Positions 8,742 to 17,689 of a stretch of 47,439 nt of DNA are shown one piece after another. The stretch spans positions 1 through 47,439 of the forward strand of contig JANBQS010000042.1 in NCBI GenBank assembly GCA_027577415.1. The letters run 5' to 3'. Position 1 is the stretch's first letter. Every line of letters starts with the position of its first letter. The stretch is from Coemansia sp. RSA 922. Taxonomy: Eukaryota; Kickxellomycota; Kickxellomycetes; Kickxellales; Kickxellaceae. The position numbers and the translations under genes were made by a program. The notes under the pieces were generated by a model, which was not told the origin of the DNA, searched no databases, and saw only the letters and a program-made list of their open reading frames with translations.

Positions 8742-9770
8742 CTATATTGCCTTATCCTTAATGTAGTTGAACTTTAAGAGCTTGCGCAGTTTCTGGTTGT
8801 GGAAAACTAGCTTTTGCGCCAGAGTAAACGACGAGGATGCCAGCCAGTACAAGACGATGGCTGATGGCTGGGACATGGCCACATAGGTTATCACTGGAGG
8901 CGCCACAAACCCCAAGTAAGGCACAATATGCGAGAGCCAACTTGTCTTTGAAATAGCGCCGTCAGGAGAATTGGCAAGTGCATACTCGCGGCGTCGATAG
9001 AGCTGCACCAGGGCATTAGCAAAGTACACCAGACCAGTGATAGCCGGCAACATCCCAGTGCTGTCAGTCGCTACCAAGTTGGTAAACCACAAGATCCCCT
9101 CCGAAGTCATACCCGGAGCAGCCGCTGGCAAGGCGGCAGTAGCCGAGTCCAACCACGGTATCAATCGACCGCTGAGATGGCGTAAGCAGAAAGTCATAGA
9201 CATCCAGATCGGAATCTGAGTCATAGGAAGCAAGACACTAAAGATCGGATGGCATCCTTGCCTGAACATTAGCAAGTGGTGCCGCCTCGACAGTCGCTTA
9301 CTCAATAGCTGCGCAAACTCCTTATCAGTCGCTGGCGGTGTTCGCGTAGCCAATTCTAGTTCGAGCGATGCACGCATAGGCCGGTACCAGAGCTTTGATA
9401 TTCCTGCTAGTTTTCGCGCCCGGGCTTGTGCGCGCTGCTGGTAAATGTGTACAGGCAAGATCAAAAGTGTTCGTAGAGCGAACGCCGATCCAGCTATGAC
9501 GCCCCACCAGGGACATGCCATCGGTCCGTCGTGGACTGACTCTAGTGTCGCTTGCATGACCTTGAGGATAAGCGGGTACTCGGCCTCGCTGTTGAGCTGA
9601 TCCGTGTAGCCGCTTATATCAGATATATGGCCGCCATTGCTCTTATCGCTGTCAGAGCATGTAATCGGTGTCGAACTGAACTGCCGTTGCCGTGAAGCTA
9701 CCACTGCTGGAAAGTGGGCCCACTTTCCAGCCATCCTTCGGCTTGCCTGTCGTCCAGCTACGCAAAGCAT
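8742..9770 (-). CDS. COX18: Mitochondrial membrane insertase COX18 (Oxa1/YidC family)
   Basis: 342 residues. The N-terminus is rich in Arg, Ser and Ala, lacks acidic residues up to about 40, and has an Arg-Gln-Phe-Ser-Ser-like processing region, as expected for a mitochondrial presequence. The Oxa1/YidC core follows: the PWWGVIAGSAFALRTLLILP transmembrane segment, a basic matrix loop, CHPIFSVLLPMTQIPIWMSM, then two to three further hydrophobic segments ending with AIVLYWLASSSFTLAQ. Family members insert proteins into the inner membrane; COX18 exports the C-terminal tail of Cox2 during cytochrome oxidase assembly. The COX18 rather than OXA1 assignment rests on the short length, the proline-tryptophan motif before the first transmembrane segment and the absence of a long basic C-terminal ribosome-binding tail. 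Confidence 0.82.
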   Translation of the reverse strand: MLCVAGRQASRRMAGKWAHFPAVVASRQRQFSSTPITCSDSDKSNGGHISDISGYTDQLNSEAEYPLILKVMQATLESVHDGPMACPWWGVIAGSAFALRTLLILPVHIYQQRAQARARKLAGISKLWYRPMRASLELELATRTPPATDKEFAQLLSKRLSRRHHLLMFRQGCHPIFSVLLPMTQIPIWMSMTFCLRHLSGRLIPWLDSATAALPAAAPGMTSEGILWFTNLVATDSTGMLPAITGLVYFANALVQLYRRREYALANSPDGAISKTSWLSHIVPYLGFVAPPVITYVAMSQPSAIVLYWLASSSFTLAQKLVFHNQKLRKLLKFNYIKDKAI

Positions 9771-9869
9771 TGAATGTGAAATATAAAAAAAGAGTGAAAA
9801 TGAATAAATTGGTCAGAAAAAAATAGAGAAGCAAAAAAAGTATTCTTTTCACGTCCTAGATCGTCAATA

Positions 9870-10205
9870 TCATTCCTTTTGCGGAGACTGGACTATTACG
9901 AGCAGATAGTTGTGATCCAGAGCAAGCATAATCTCGTGTCGCTTAGTGCGGATGCGCAAGAAGGAGAGCTCATCTTGGGACTCGAGTTCCTCTACGATTT
10001 CCGCCGCGTCTCGAACTAGCCTACTCAAAAGTTTACCCTGAACTTCGCTGTGTTCGGGAGTGGCGGTCGTGCGGATGACGCGTCCGTCCTTTGTAAGCAC
10101 TGTTACTGACTCGACGCCCTTTTTCGATCCCAGTCGGCTGATCGTCTCGTCTATATCAATTTGCTGCGCCGCAATAGCAGCAGTATCGTCAGTAAAGGGA
10201 GCCAT
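9870..10205 (-). CDS. Dynein light chain roadblock/LC7
   Basis: 111 residues covering a complete roadblock/LC7 fold: an N-terminal helix (IDETISRLGSKKGVESVTVL), the DGRVIRTT strand, the long helix LLSRLVRDAAEIVEEL, and the final strands with FLRIRTKRHEIMLA and YLLVIVQSP. This is the usual pattern of DYNLRB1-type subunits, which dimerise and bind the cytoplasmic dynein intermediate chain. The protein is about ten residues longer than the animal form because of a short N-terminal extension. It shares an orientation with COX18, 100 bases away, but these are unrelated functions and there is no sign of co-transcription. Confidence 0.93.
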   Translation of the reverse strand: MAPFTDDTAAIAAQQIDIDETISRLGSKKGVESVTVLTKDGRVIRTTATPEHSEVQGKLLSRLVRDAAEIVEELESQDELSFLRIRTKRHEIMLALDHNYLLVIVQSPQKE

Positions 10206-10758
10206 TGGCAGTATTCTTACAGTAAAATAAAGAAAAATAATAGTATGGTGAGATCAAAAGTAGTTTGGATAAGTTGTGTGCTGAAAGAAAAAAAAAACCG
10301 CCTTCGATGGTAGCTGCATTGATGACAGCGTCTGCTGTGTTTAGGAACTGTATGGGCACACGATCAGCGAGTGGTGATCCGATAAATATGCTTTCAGGTG
10401 TCTTGATCATCCTACACTTTGGCGAGCGGACGGTCAGGAGTGGGAGCTTATTGATAACAGCAATCCAGTGGTTGCCAGTTGGTTTCGCCAAACCTCCTTC
10501 CGTTACTTCCGTCAGAAATATTTTTTTCCGATATCACCGCCTTGAATGGCCATTAAAAGGACTGAACACTGTTCGGTTTCTCAAACATAATTACTTTTGG
10601 ATTCTTTCTTTATGTACCTATTTCAATTTAATGCGACTATATATTGTTTATGAACTATGTTATAACCATGCTATCACCAAATATTTAATACATATAGCTA
10701 GCAAAATTATTTAAAACAAGACCTATAAAGTCACATTATGAACTGGATGAAAATGGTG
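10206..10758. other. Intergenic region, no gene seen
   Basis: Upstream DNA of the roadblock gene and downstream DNA of the FunK1 pseudogene. The right half is A/T-rich. Open frames here (for example 10265-10714) have no resemblance to known proteins. Confidence 0.5.
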
Positions 10759-13295
10759 CTAGACCTTGTGGCTCTTGTGAGATGTCTTTAACCGTGTACT
10801 TGCGGCTGGTCCAGTCAGAGGTATTTCAACCATCCTACGCCTCTTTGAAGGGCCGGCTGCAGAGGATGGTGCTGTTGGTGCTGCTGCTTCTCTCGCTGCT
10901 TCTGCCGCCGCCGCTGCTTTTGCTTCTCTCGCTGCACGCACTTTAATTGCTCGTTGCCTGTGGTCTTCAAGCACTTTTAGAAGGTTTGCCACAATCTCTG
11001 CCTCAAAAGGATAACGAAAGACAAGCGGATCTACCACGTCTTCCGAGTTGTCGCTCAACGATGGATGTTGAAAGAGCACCTTGTAGATATCCACCGCCAA
11101 GTCACTCAACGACGGATGTAGTTTCATCTCAGACAGAATATTGCGTCCGAACGTACGCATGGTTTCCGTGTGGTTGCGCTTAGATATAGCGATGTCCTCG
11201 GTGGCACCCGTATTCCATTCCTTGATGCGCAGAACCTTTGGATGACGCCTGGCATATCTCTTCTTCACAACCTCAGCGAACTTTTTTGCTCCGCCTTGTT
11301 AATGCCAAACGTACCCAACACACAGACAAGGTACAACAAAGACTCGCAGTCGCCCAAGCGTGTGTGGGGTACTACTGCGCCCTCTAGGCGGTGAATAGGC
11401 CAAAACATCGACAGCTCTGGCAGCTCTGGCTTGACAGCATTGCCCGTATCGCTTAAAAGAGTAGCATAGTCGAATTCAGCCAGCAGCCCCGTCACTCCGT
11501 CAGCAGACTCTTTAAATAGAATGGCTCGGTCGGTAATGTTGCCATGAAGGACCTTGCACTTTTCGTAAGCCGCGTTATACGCCGTCATGGCGTCGGCGAT
11601 TGCAATGATAACTTGGCCTTCATATGTCGCTGTGGAAATCATTTTTCCCGCCCACTTTGTCACTATGCGCCTGTGCTGACGCACCTCGCTGACACCCGGC
11701 AGGCCTGCAAATGCTGTGGTCGTCGTGTCTTCGACTAACTCGCATCCTCGATTAATGTACACGGGCCCAGCGCTTACAAGCTGGGGAAAGCTGCCGCTAA
11801 ACTCGCTGGAGTTGCCAAAGTTCTTGTGTATAACATCAAGGATCAATCTCCCATCGCGCATGTTGTCAGCGCAGTCGCCATTTATCGGTATCCACGTGTC
11901 CTTTATCAGAAGAGTCGGCGTATCTACCGATGCAAGACTAGGCGCGGCAGCAAAATATCTGGTCTGGGGTCCAATAAGACTCTCTGCTCCTCCAATACAC
12001 TCTTTACTGTAGTATGTGCGGCGCTCCACTCGGCTCGTACTCTCGTCGACCTCGTAAATATCAATTTCGAGGCAACGATTGCCGACATTGTCGCTAAGAG
12101 CGTATCTAATACTCGGGTCAAGTCTTAGGCAATCAGTTGAGCAGAGGGACTAGTCGACAAGTAGCGAGATAAACGCCTGGCGCCCCTTCTCGCCAGAAAT
12201 ATCCATTGCTGTTGACACCCAGATGTCATCGAGGCCATAGACATGTGCGCAAATAGTACGGCAGGCAATGGTCAGTCCCCAGGCAAACAGTCGGTTGTGC
12301 TGGTTGTAATAAAGCTCCCTAGTCTTCGTATCCAATCGTTGCACCGTGCCACCAAGCCCGTACTTATCTGCCGCTATCTCAGCGTCAGCAACAATGTGGC
12401 AAGGTACTGGTGCTTTCTGTCGCTCCACGCTGCTGCCGCTGAGCGGAAACATGCCGCACTCGACACGGGCCATGGTGTAGGGGTCCTCGTGGTCTGCGCA
12501 ATAAAAATATGTGCAGTCGGTCTCTGTGCCCTCGTTTGCAATGGGCAAAATCAGTCGGTAGTCATCTGGCTTAAGGTGTCCAGCAGTAACCTGCTCGCTA
12601 AAGTATGACTTGATGTGGTGCGCAACAAATAGAACGAGTGCCTCGAAAGAGGGGGCGATTAAGTACGCTTTCAAAAAACACGACTCTGAGTCATCGCTGC
12701 ACTCGCTGTCAGAGCTGTTTTGACTGGCGTCGCTCGCAGTCGGTGCTGAGCAGTCGGCCCACTCCAAGACAGCCAAGGCCCACGCGTCCAGAGAATCAGT
12801 ATCACGCCCTCTGTCCTGGGGATAGCTAGGGCACGCCATTTCACTGTAATCAGCGAAGTTCTCCCCATCATTGGCCAGCTTGGACAGGCGGGCCTCCAAG
12901 TCTGTGGCAATCATACTAGAGAGCTTGTCTGAAATCGAGCTGGTATCGGGGTCGGAAGGGGAAGCGATCCTGGATACAGCGTCGCAGTTGGCATGCACAG
13001 CGTTGAAAGCAGACGCCCCGAAGCAACTACCATGGATACCCTGGGGTGAACTGTAGCCGCAGTGGTCGCCAATGACAAAATCAGCATTCCTCCGCGTCAG
13101 TGTGCCGGCGGGACTTTCGTTGGTGTTAGCCAATGTACAGGCCGGGGCTGTGCCAGGATGTAAAAGGGAATATGGAGGTGAAGGGATACATGAATATGAA
13201 GAGACATCTGTTGAGCTAATAGGGCTGGAGTAGCCCGAGCTACACTCATGCTTGGGAAATGCATGGTGTGTCACTGGTACGACTCGCAGGTTCAT
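10759..13295 (-). pseudogene. FunK1-like pseudokinase paralogue broken by one stop and one frameshift
   Basis: A paralogue of the 6310-8700 gene, aligned along its whole length (for example LVLFVAHHIKSYFSEQV against LLLFVAHHVKEYLSERV). The frame opens at 13295 and meets TAG at 12150-12152, exactly where the intact copy has Trp in LLVDWSLC; the same frame then continues with clear similarity (RTYYSKECIGGAESL, LLIKDTW, HGNITDRAILF, LLAEFDYA). Near 11282-11287 a run of six T (six A on the coding strand) shifts the frame after GTFGINKAEQ, and the last 170 codons lie in another frame, ending at 10759 with a basic tail like that of the intact paralogue. The damage is slight, so inactivation looks recent; sequencing or assembly error in the A-run is possible, the nonsense codon less so. 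Confidence 0.82.
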
Positions 13296-13791
13296 TTGTA
13301 CGCTACTTGTAAAGGTGCAAATAAAAGAGTAGTTGAAGTGGCGAATTCAAAGCTGAATAAAGAAGAAAAGCTTCCAAGCACAAGGCGATGAGTTGCTGCG
13401 GCTAAAAAAAAACTACGTCATATGAGGTTGTTAATTTGATTTCGACTAGTAGTCATCGATATGCTTGCCAAATATCTGTCACAGGATGTCGACGTCAGAG
13501 ACCAGAGAAATAATTATGTCTAAAATCGGTACTTTGACATCAACGTGTGAGGTCCGAGGTGCAGAGCAATGGATATGTCATCTGGCTTTGACCAAGTATT
13601 TAAACCCCTGCCCTCCCTGCCCAGGAGAAGAGAATATCTCAGAGCTTTCCTTCTATTTTTTTTCCGAGTTTTTTTAATCCTTTTCTTTCCCTTTCTTAAC
13701 ATACGTGTAAGGGTGAGTAGTCTGATAATAAAAGTTACTAGGCAAAAGGTAAGTAATTGGTGTCTCTCAGTCTGGCTATGTTGACCTTAGC
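13296..13791. other. Intergenic region with a plus-strand orphan promoter-like segment
   Basis: Upstream DNA of the FunK1 pseudogene. At about 13598-13750 the plus strand shows TATTTAAA, then CCTGCCCTCCCTGCCC, then a long T/C-rich leader and GGTGAG/GGTAAG donor-like sites. The layout resembles 5385-5475. No plus-strand gene follows. Confidence 0.4.
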
Positions 13792-14045
13792 TTATTGGTA
13801 GATGTTGTCTGGGCCCAACATGGCATGGTAAATTTCGGTCCCACACCAGACAAGGCAGAGTCCAAAACGCCGCTTGTGCTGGCACAACAGAATGTGCCGC
13901 ACATAGCTGGCTGCCTGGGCAAGGGTATCTATAGTACACCTCTTGCCCTCTTCACCTCGACAACAGTGAGCATGCTGTCGAGGGCAGCCCGATCGACTTT
14001 TATCTGTTCGGCGCTGGGCTCGGAAAGTAGCAGGGCGGTATTCAG
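13792..14045 (-). pseudogene. Fragment of a third FunK1-like gene
   Basis: Two short reading frames join into one FunK1 piece. The first, starting near 14045, contains LLLSEPSAEQIKVDRAALDS and TVVEVKRARGVL, then stops; the next frame continues with TLAQAASYVRHILLCQHKRR, TEIYHAMLGPDNIY and a stop at 13792-13794. The order (VVEVKR, then the AASYVRHIL helix, then QHKRRFG and GPDNIY) matches the N-terminal half of FunK1 proteins, for example QHNRRFVWGL and FGPDGIW in the 6310 gene. The catalytic half is absent. It is more like the ordinary FunK1 subfamily than the two neighbours, so it need not derive from them. Confidence 0.65.
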
Positions 14046-14247
14046 TCAAGTGCCATCTAGCTGAAAAAAAAAAAGAAAATGCTGTGTATATTTGTGTAAA
14101 TAAATAATTTACATATATAGCCATCCAATCTTGTCTAAACCTACACGGCAAAGCTACAGAGGTTGCCATTTCGACTAGAACGACTTGTGTTTGTATAAAC
14201 TAGTATATTATCTAGATAAAGAGAGAGAATGAAATAAAAATGTAAGC

Positions 14248-14988
14248 TTAGAAGCGCTCCTTCATACGCGAGGACAGAGTCCTCAGATTAGAGTAGACCT
14301 TACCAGGCGGGCTACCCAAGATCAAGTTACAGACGGCGTCACGAGCAATCTTAATATTCTGATAAGTACCAAGAATATGAATCTTGGAGTCGGCCAAAAC
14401 GATGCGAGTCTTTGTCGTATTCTCAATAGTAAACTTTGTCTTTCCGTCCTTTCCCGCAATACGACCAATAGCACGAGACAAATGATCGCCATTCAAAGTC
14501 TTCACATCCTTAACCTCAAAGGTCTCCAAGAACAAATCCTCCATTCGTAATAGCGCCAACGAGTCCTCCGCTGTGAACCCCATGCAATACGCACGCACAA
14601 AATCGGCAGCCTTTTGGATCGCGCCCACATCCTCAGTCTCGGCGCACGACCTGATCTCTATCATTCGGGTCTTGGGGTTCATTCTGATCTGCAGCTTGAG
14701 GTACTCGACGATAGGCGAGTAGATTTTTAGCCAGTCCGCCTTTAGAGGAGAGAACCGGTGTGGCGGTACACGGATCCGCCGGAGCTCGTTACGTTTGGTC
14801 TGGAGATCTTTGGCGGATAGTGGAGCAAAGTCTGGCTTGTCGGATTTTGCAGCACCATCGACAACCGAAGCGCTGGCCTGTGCGGCGGCGACGCTGTTGA
14901 GCTGGTCGGCTGTGATGAGAACCTCTTCGTCCTCGTCCATAGCGGTGTTGTGAATTGGTTGCTGCTGGTTATCTACGACCGACGACAT
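14248..14988 (-). CDS. PNO1: KH-domain ribosome assembly factor PNO1/Dim2
   Basis: 246 residues from the ATG at 14988; the longer frame to 15045 adds a hydrophobic leader not found in the family and is rejected. A low-complexity acidic N-terminus (about 1-65) is followed by RIRVPPHRFSPLKADWLKIY, the first degenerate KH region with NPKTRMIEIRSC, the conserved ADFVRAYCMGF and the second KH domain with IGRIAGKDGKTKFTIENTTK and a C-terminal SPPGKVYSNLR tail. PNO1 binds near the 3' end of 18S rRNA in 40S precursors and helps recruit and control the Nob1 nuclease. Length matches the family (about 250-275 residues). Confidence 0.96.
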   Translation of the reverse strand: MSSVVDNQQQPIHNTAMDEDEEVLITADQLNSVAAAQASASVVDGAAKSDKPDFAPLSAKDLQTKRNELRRIRVPPHRFSPLKADWLKIYSPIVEYLKLQIRMNPKTRMIEIRSCAETEDVGAIQKAADFVRAYCMGFTAEDSLALLRMEDLFLETFEVKDVKTLNGDHLSRAIGRIAGKDGKTKFTIENTTKTRIVLADSKIHILGTYQNIKIARDAVCNLILGSPPGKVYSNLRTLSSRMKERF

Positions 14989-15277
14989 GATGATTTTTTC
15001 AGAAATTGACAAGAGTTTGGAAAATAAATATAACAAGAAAAACAACTTTTTTGAAGAGCTAACCCAGGCATAGAGACTTTCACATCAAAATAAGAAAAAA
15101 AAAACTGATCAATAATTTAATACGCAGTGCTTTGGGGCCGATCAAATCACCGCCATTTCCCACTATCTCTTGGTCACGTTACCATCAGCGGGGCATTATG
15201 TAAAGCAGGAAGTGCTGGGGGGTGATTGGAGGTATCTCCTCTCTTTCCTATTAATTCTAACTCTCTCTTTCAAATCA

Positions 15278-15742
15278 ATGTCTTCCCGTGTAATGGTGCG
15301 CATGGCTCCGGCCCTCAAGGGTCGGCGAACCCCTCTAACGTTGACGCAGGCAGCAGTCCAGCGACTAAAGGAGCTACAGACGAACAGTGCGGCCGAAGAG
15401 CATAGCAAGACACTCAAAATCGGTATACAGGGCAAAGGATGCTCGGGCAATGCATACACGTTGTCGTGGGTGGCAGAGCCGAAAAAGTTTGACGAAAAGG
15501 TCACGCAAGATGGTAAGAACACTAGACAAGAGTGCTTGGATAATGTGCTTGGTAAGCTGTGCACTAAATATTTTTTTTTTTGCATCTTTGTAGGCGTAAC
15601 TGTGCTTATCGACTCCAAGGCCCTGCTGACGCTGATCGGAACCGAGATGGACTGGTTCGAGGGAAAGCTAGCTTCGCAGTTTGTCTTTAATAACCCTAAT
15701 ATCAAGGGCGCTTGCGGGTGCGGCGAGAGCTTCCTTGTATAG
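15278..15742 (+). CDS. ISA1: Mitochondrial A-type Fe-S assembly protein ISA1/ISCA1 (two exons)
   Basis: Two exons, 15278-15512 and 15594-15742, giving 127 residues. The three cluster-binding Cys are in place: GKGCSGNAYTL and the terminal GACGCGESF, with the invariant FVFNNPNIKGACGCG block. The protein acts late in mitochondrial [4Fe-4S] maturation together with ISA2 and IBA57. The basic N-terminus (SSRVMVRMAPALKGRR) fits a targeting sequence. I chose the ATG at 15278 because the open frame from 15170 adds sequence unlike the family. The motif GCSGNAY followed by GTEMDW and NNPNIKG points to the ISA1 rather than ISA2 branch. Exon joining restores the expected QDGVTVLID spacing. Confidence 0.93.
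   Translation: MSSRVMVRMAPALKGRRTPLTLTQAAVQRLKELQTNSAAEEHSKTLKIGIQGKGCSGNAYTLSWVAEPKKFDEKVTQDGKNTRQECLDNVLGKLCTKYFFFCIFVGVTVLIDSKALLTLIGTEMDWFEGKLASQFVFNNPNIKGACGCGESFLV
15513..15593 (+). other. Spliceosomal intron in ISA1
   Basis: 81 nt with GTAAGA at the 5' end, a long T-run and TAG at the 3' end. Its length is divisible by three and it contains no stop in the exon frame, so an unspliced message would still be open. Family alignment (QDG followed directly by VTVLID) shows that it is an intron. Confidence 0.88.
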
Positions 15743-15846
15743 CTCTTTACGTAAGACTTTGCGCCAGCATTTAAATATTTTCTTTTAGTACTGTACTTTT
15801 TAAACATACACCCATTTTCTCATCACATGATTGGTTGTTATTGGGG

Positions 15847-15889
15847 ACGCGTATGGAAAAAAGTTATCCGTATGCGTACGCGTACGCGC
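15847..15889 (+). promoter_or_regulatory. Cluster of ACGCGT (MCB-like) boxes upstream of PIF1
   Basis: ACGCGT at 15847-15852 and 15878-15883, with ACGCGC directly after at 15884-15889, 60-100 bases before the PIF1 ATG. ACGCGT is the MluI cell-cycle box bound by MBF (Swi6 with Mbp1 or Res partners) at G1/S genes in yeasts. Its placement before a DNA-replication helicase suggests S-phase expression; this is inference. Confidence 0.5.
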
Positions 15890-15947
15890 ATAGTGTAAAT
15901 ATTTTTCTCTTCTCCATTTTTTTCAATTTTCAGTTGTCAATTTTATC

Positions 15948-17639
15948 ATGTTTAACCAAAATTCGAAAAAGCAGACGACTTTGAGCTTTGTGGTCAAGCC
16001 TAGCGCTGCCGTTGCTCGGACTACTAGTAAAGCGGCATCGACGGTCCGCAGCTCGCCGTACGAACGCCCAACAGCAACAACAGCCTCTGCTACCAGCACC
16101 AAGAGCAGCTATTTCCCCTCCAGCTACAACGCAGCTGCAGCACCGTCGCACAAAAGCTACTCCGCTGCTAGTAAAAGCTACTCTGCTGCGAGTAAAAGCT
16201 ACTCCGCTGCTAGCAATAGCTATGGATCCATGCAGGCGCAATCGGCATCAACCAAGACGACTAGTAAGCCCGCTAAAGAGAAGGCGGCCAGGCGGGTGTT
16301 GGGCACTACTGCCGTCCAACCGACAACAAGCGTCAAGCTGTCTGATCGACAGCGAGAGGCGTTTGACATGGCGCTAAACCAGGGCCAAAACATGTTTATT
16401 ACTGGATCGGCCGGTACCGGCAAGTCGGTTCTACTGCGAGAGGTCATCCAGGCATTCCGAGGCCAGCTGCGAATGGACGAGAATTCCGTTGTAACTACGG
16501 CATCGACAGGCATTGCAGCGTTCCATATTGGCGGTAAAACCATCCACAGCTTTGCCGGTGTTGGGTATGGCAAGGGCACCAAAGAGTCGCTGCTTACTTT
16601 TGTCAAGAAGAGCAGATTTGCTGTGGAGCGGTGGATGCAAGCGCAAGTGCTTATTATCGACGAGATCTCTATGCTAGACGCCGCCCTGTTTGACGCGCTG
16701 GAGTATATTGCTAGGGAAGTGCGCAAGGTGCATCAGTTTTTCGGCGGCATTCAGTTGATCCTCACTGGGGACTTTTACCAGCTCCCGCCCGTCGAAAAGT
16801 CGGGCGCCGGCCGCTTTGCATTCGAGTCCGATGCGTGGCGCTCTGGCATCAAGCAGACTGTCGTGTTGACTCACGTGTTTCGGCAAAAGGATATGCGCTT
16901 CGTCGATATGCTCAATGAGATGAGGCTGGGCAGTCTGTCAGACCACACTGTCAACGCCTTCCGCCAGCTGACGCGTGTGCCAGCCTACCCGAACGATGGC
17001 ATCCAACCGACCGAGCTCTATGCCTTGCGTAGCCAAGTAGACGATGCCAACCGTCGCCGCTTGCAATCGCTCTCGGGCAAAAGCTACATGTTCAATGCCT
17101 ACGATGACCATGATCCGAGGAAAAAATTTGTTAAGGAACGTCCGCCCGTCCCCGAAGATATCATCACAAAGATTGACTCGTGGTGTATGGCTCCTCGTCA
17201 AGTTGAGCTCAAGCAGTATGCCCAAGTAATGCTGATTAAAAACATGCCCGAACACAATCTGGTTAATGGCAGTCGCGGCGTAGTCACTGGTTTCAAAATG
17301 ATCGGCGCGCGCGAGTATCCAGTGATTCGGTTCACAAAGGGCAAGGAGCTGGAGCTTACTCCAGAGACCTGGGAGGTCGACATGGGTCGCGAAAAATATA
17401 CACGCACGCAACTTCCCGTCATCCTCGCCTGGGCGTTGTCTATTCACAAGAGCCAGGGTCAGACTATCGACCGTCTAATCGTTGATGTTGGAAAGATCTT
17501 TGAAAAGGGTCAAGCTTACGTTGCCCTTAGTCGTGCTGTGGGTCTGGACGCACTTCAGGTTATGAATTTTGCTCCGCAATGTGTCATGGCTCATCCAAGA
17601 GTTATACAATTTTATGCCGAACTGTCACGCAAACTATAG
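15948..17639 (+). CDS. PIF1: PIF1-family 5'-3' DNA helicase
   Basis: 563 residues of the superfamily 1B helicase PIF1/RRM3. Walker A is GSAGTGKS at 153-160, Walker B IIDEIS with D238 and E239, then GDFYQLPPV, the HVFRQKD motif and the terminal SIHKSQGQTID (about 499) and YVALSRA. Family members unwind G-quadruplexes and assist replication, telomere control and mitochondrial DNA maintenance. The N-terminus (1-120) is disordered and has a QTTLSFVV sequence near residue 10 that resembles a PCNA-binding box, plus three tandem copies of SYSAASK/N (about 68-90). It follows ISA1 in the same direction by 205 bases, and converges with an F-box-like gene 50 bases downstream. Confidence 0.95.
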   Translation: MFNQNSKKQTTLSFVVKPSAAVARTTSKAASTVRSSPYERPTATTASATSTKSSYFPSSYNAAAAPSHKSYSAASKSYSAASKSYSAASNSYGSMQAQSASTKTTSKPAKEKAARRVLGTTAVQPTTSVKLSDRQREAFDMALNQGQNMFITGSAGTGKSVLLREVIQAFRGQLRMDENSVVTTASTGIAAFHIGGKTIHSFAGVGYGKGTKESLLTFVKKSRFAVERWMQAQVLIIDEISMLDAALFDALEYIAREVRKVHQFFGGIQLILTGDFYQLPPVEKSGAGRFAFESDAWRSGIKQTVVLTHVFRQKDMRFVDMLNEMRLGSLSDHTVNAFRQLTRVPAYPNDGIQPTELYALRSQVDDANRRRLQSLSGKSYMFNAYDDHDPRKKFVKERPPVPEDIITKIDSWCMAPRQVELKQYAQVMLIKNMPEHNLVNGSRGVVTGFKMIGAREYPVIRFTKGKELELTPETWEVDMGREKYTRTQLPVILAWALSIHKSQGQTIDRLIVDVGKIFEKGQAYVALSRAVGLDALQVMNFAPQCVMAHPRVIQFYAELSRKL

Positions 17640-17689
17640 TCCCGCAGTTTCCCGCTTAATACATGTTTCCTCATACTGATAAATGTAAC

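Noticed and set aside
10265..10714. 149-codon ORF upstream of the roadblock gene
   Set aside because: Unlike any family and extends into A/T-rich DNA; nothing supports expression.
15196..15807. 203-codon minus-strand ORF covering ISA1
   Set aside because: Lies opposite a well-supported conserved gene, has no domain and runs through the intron.
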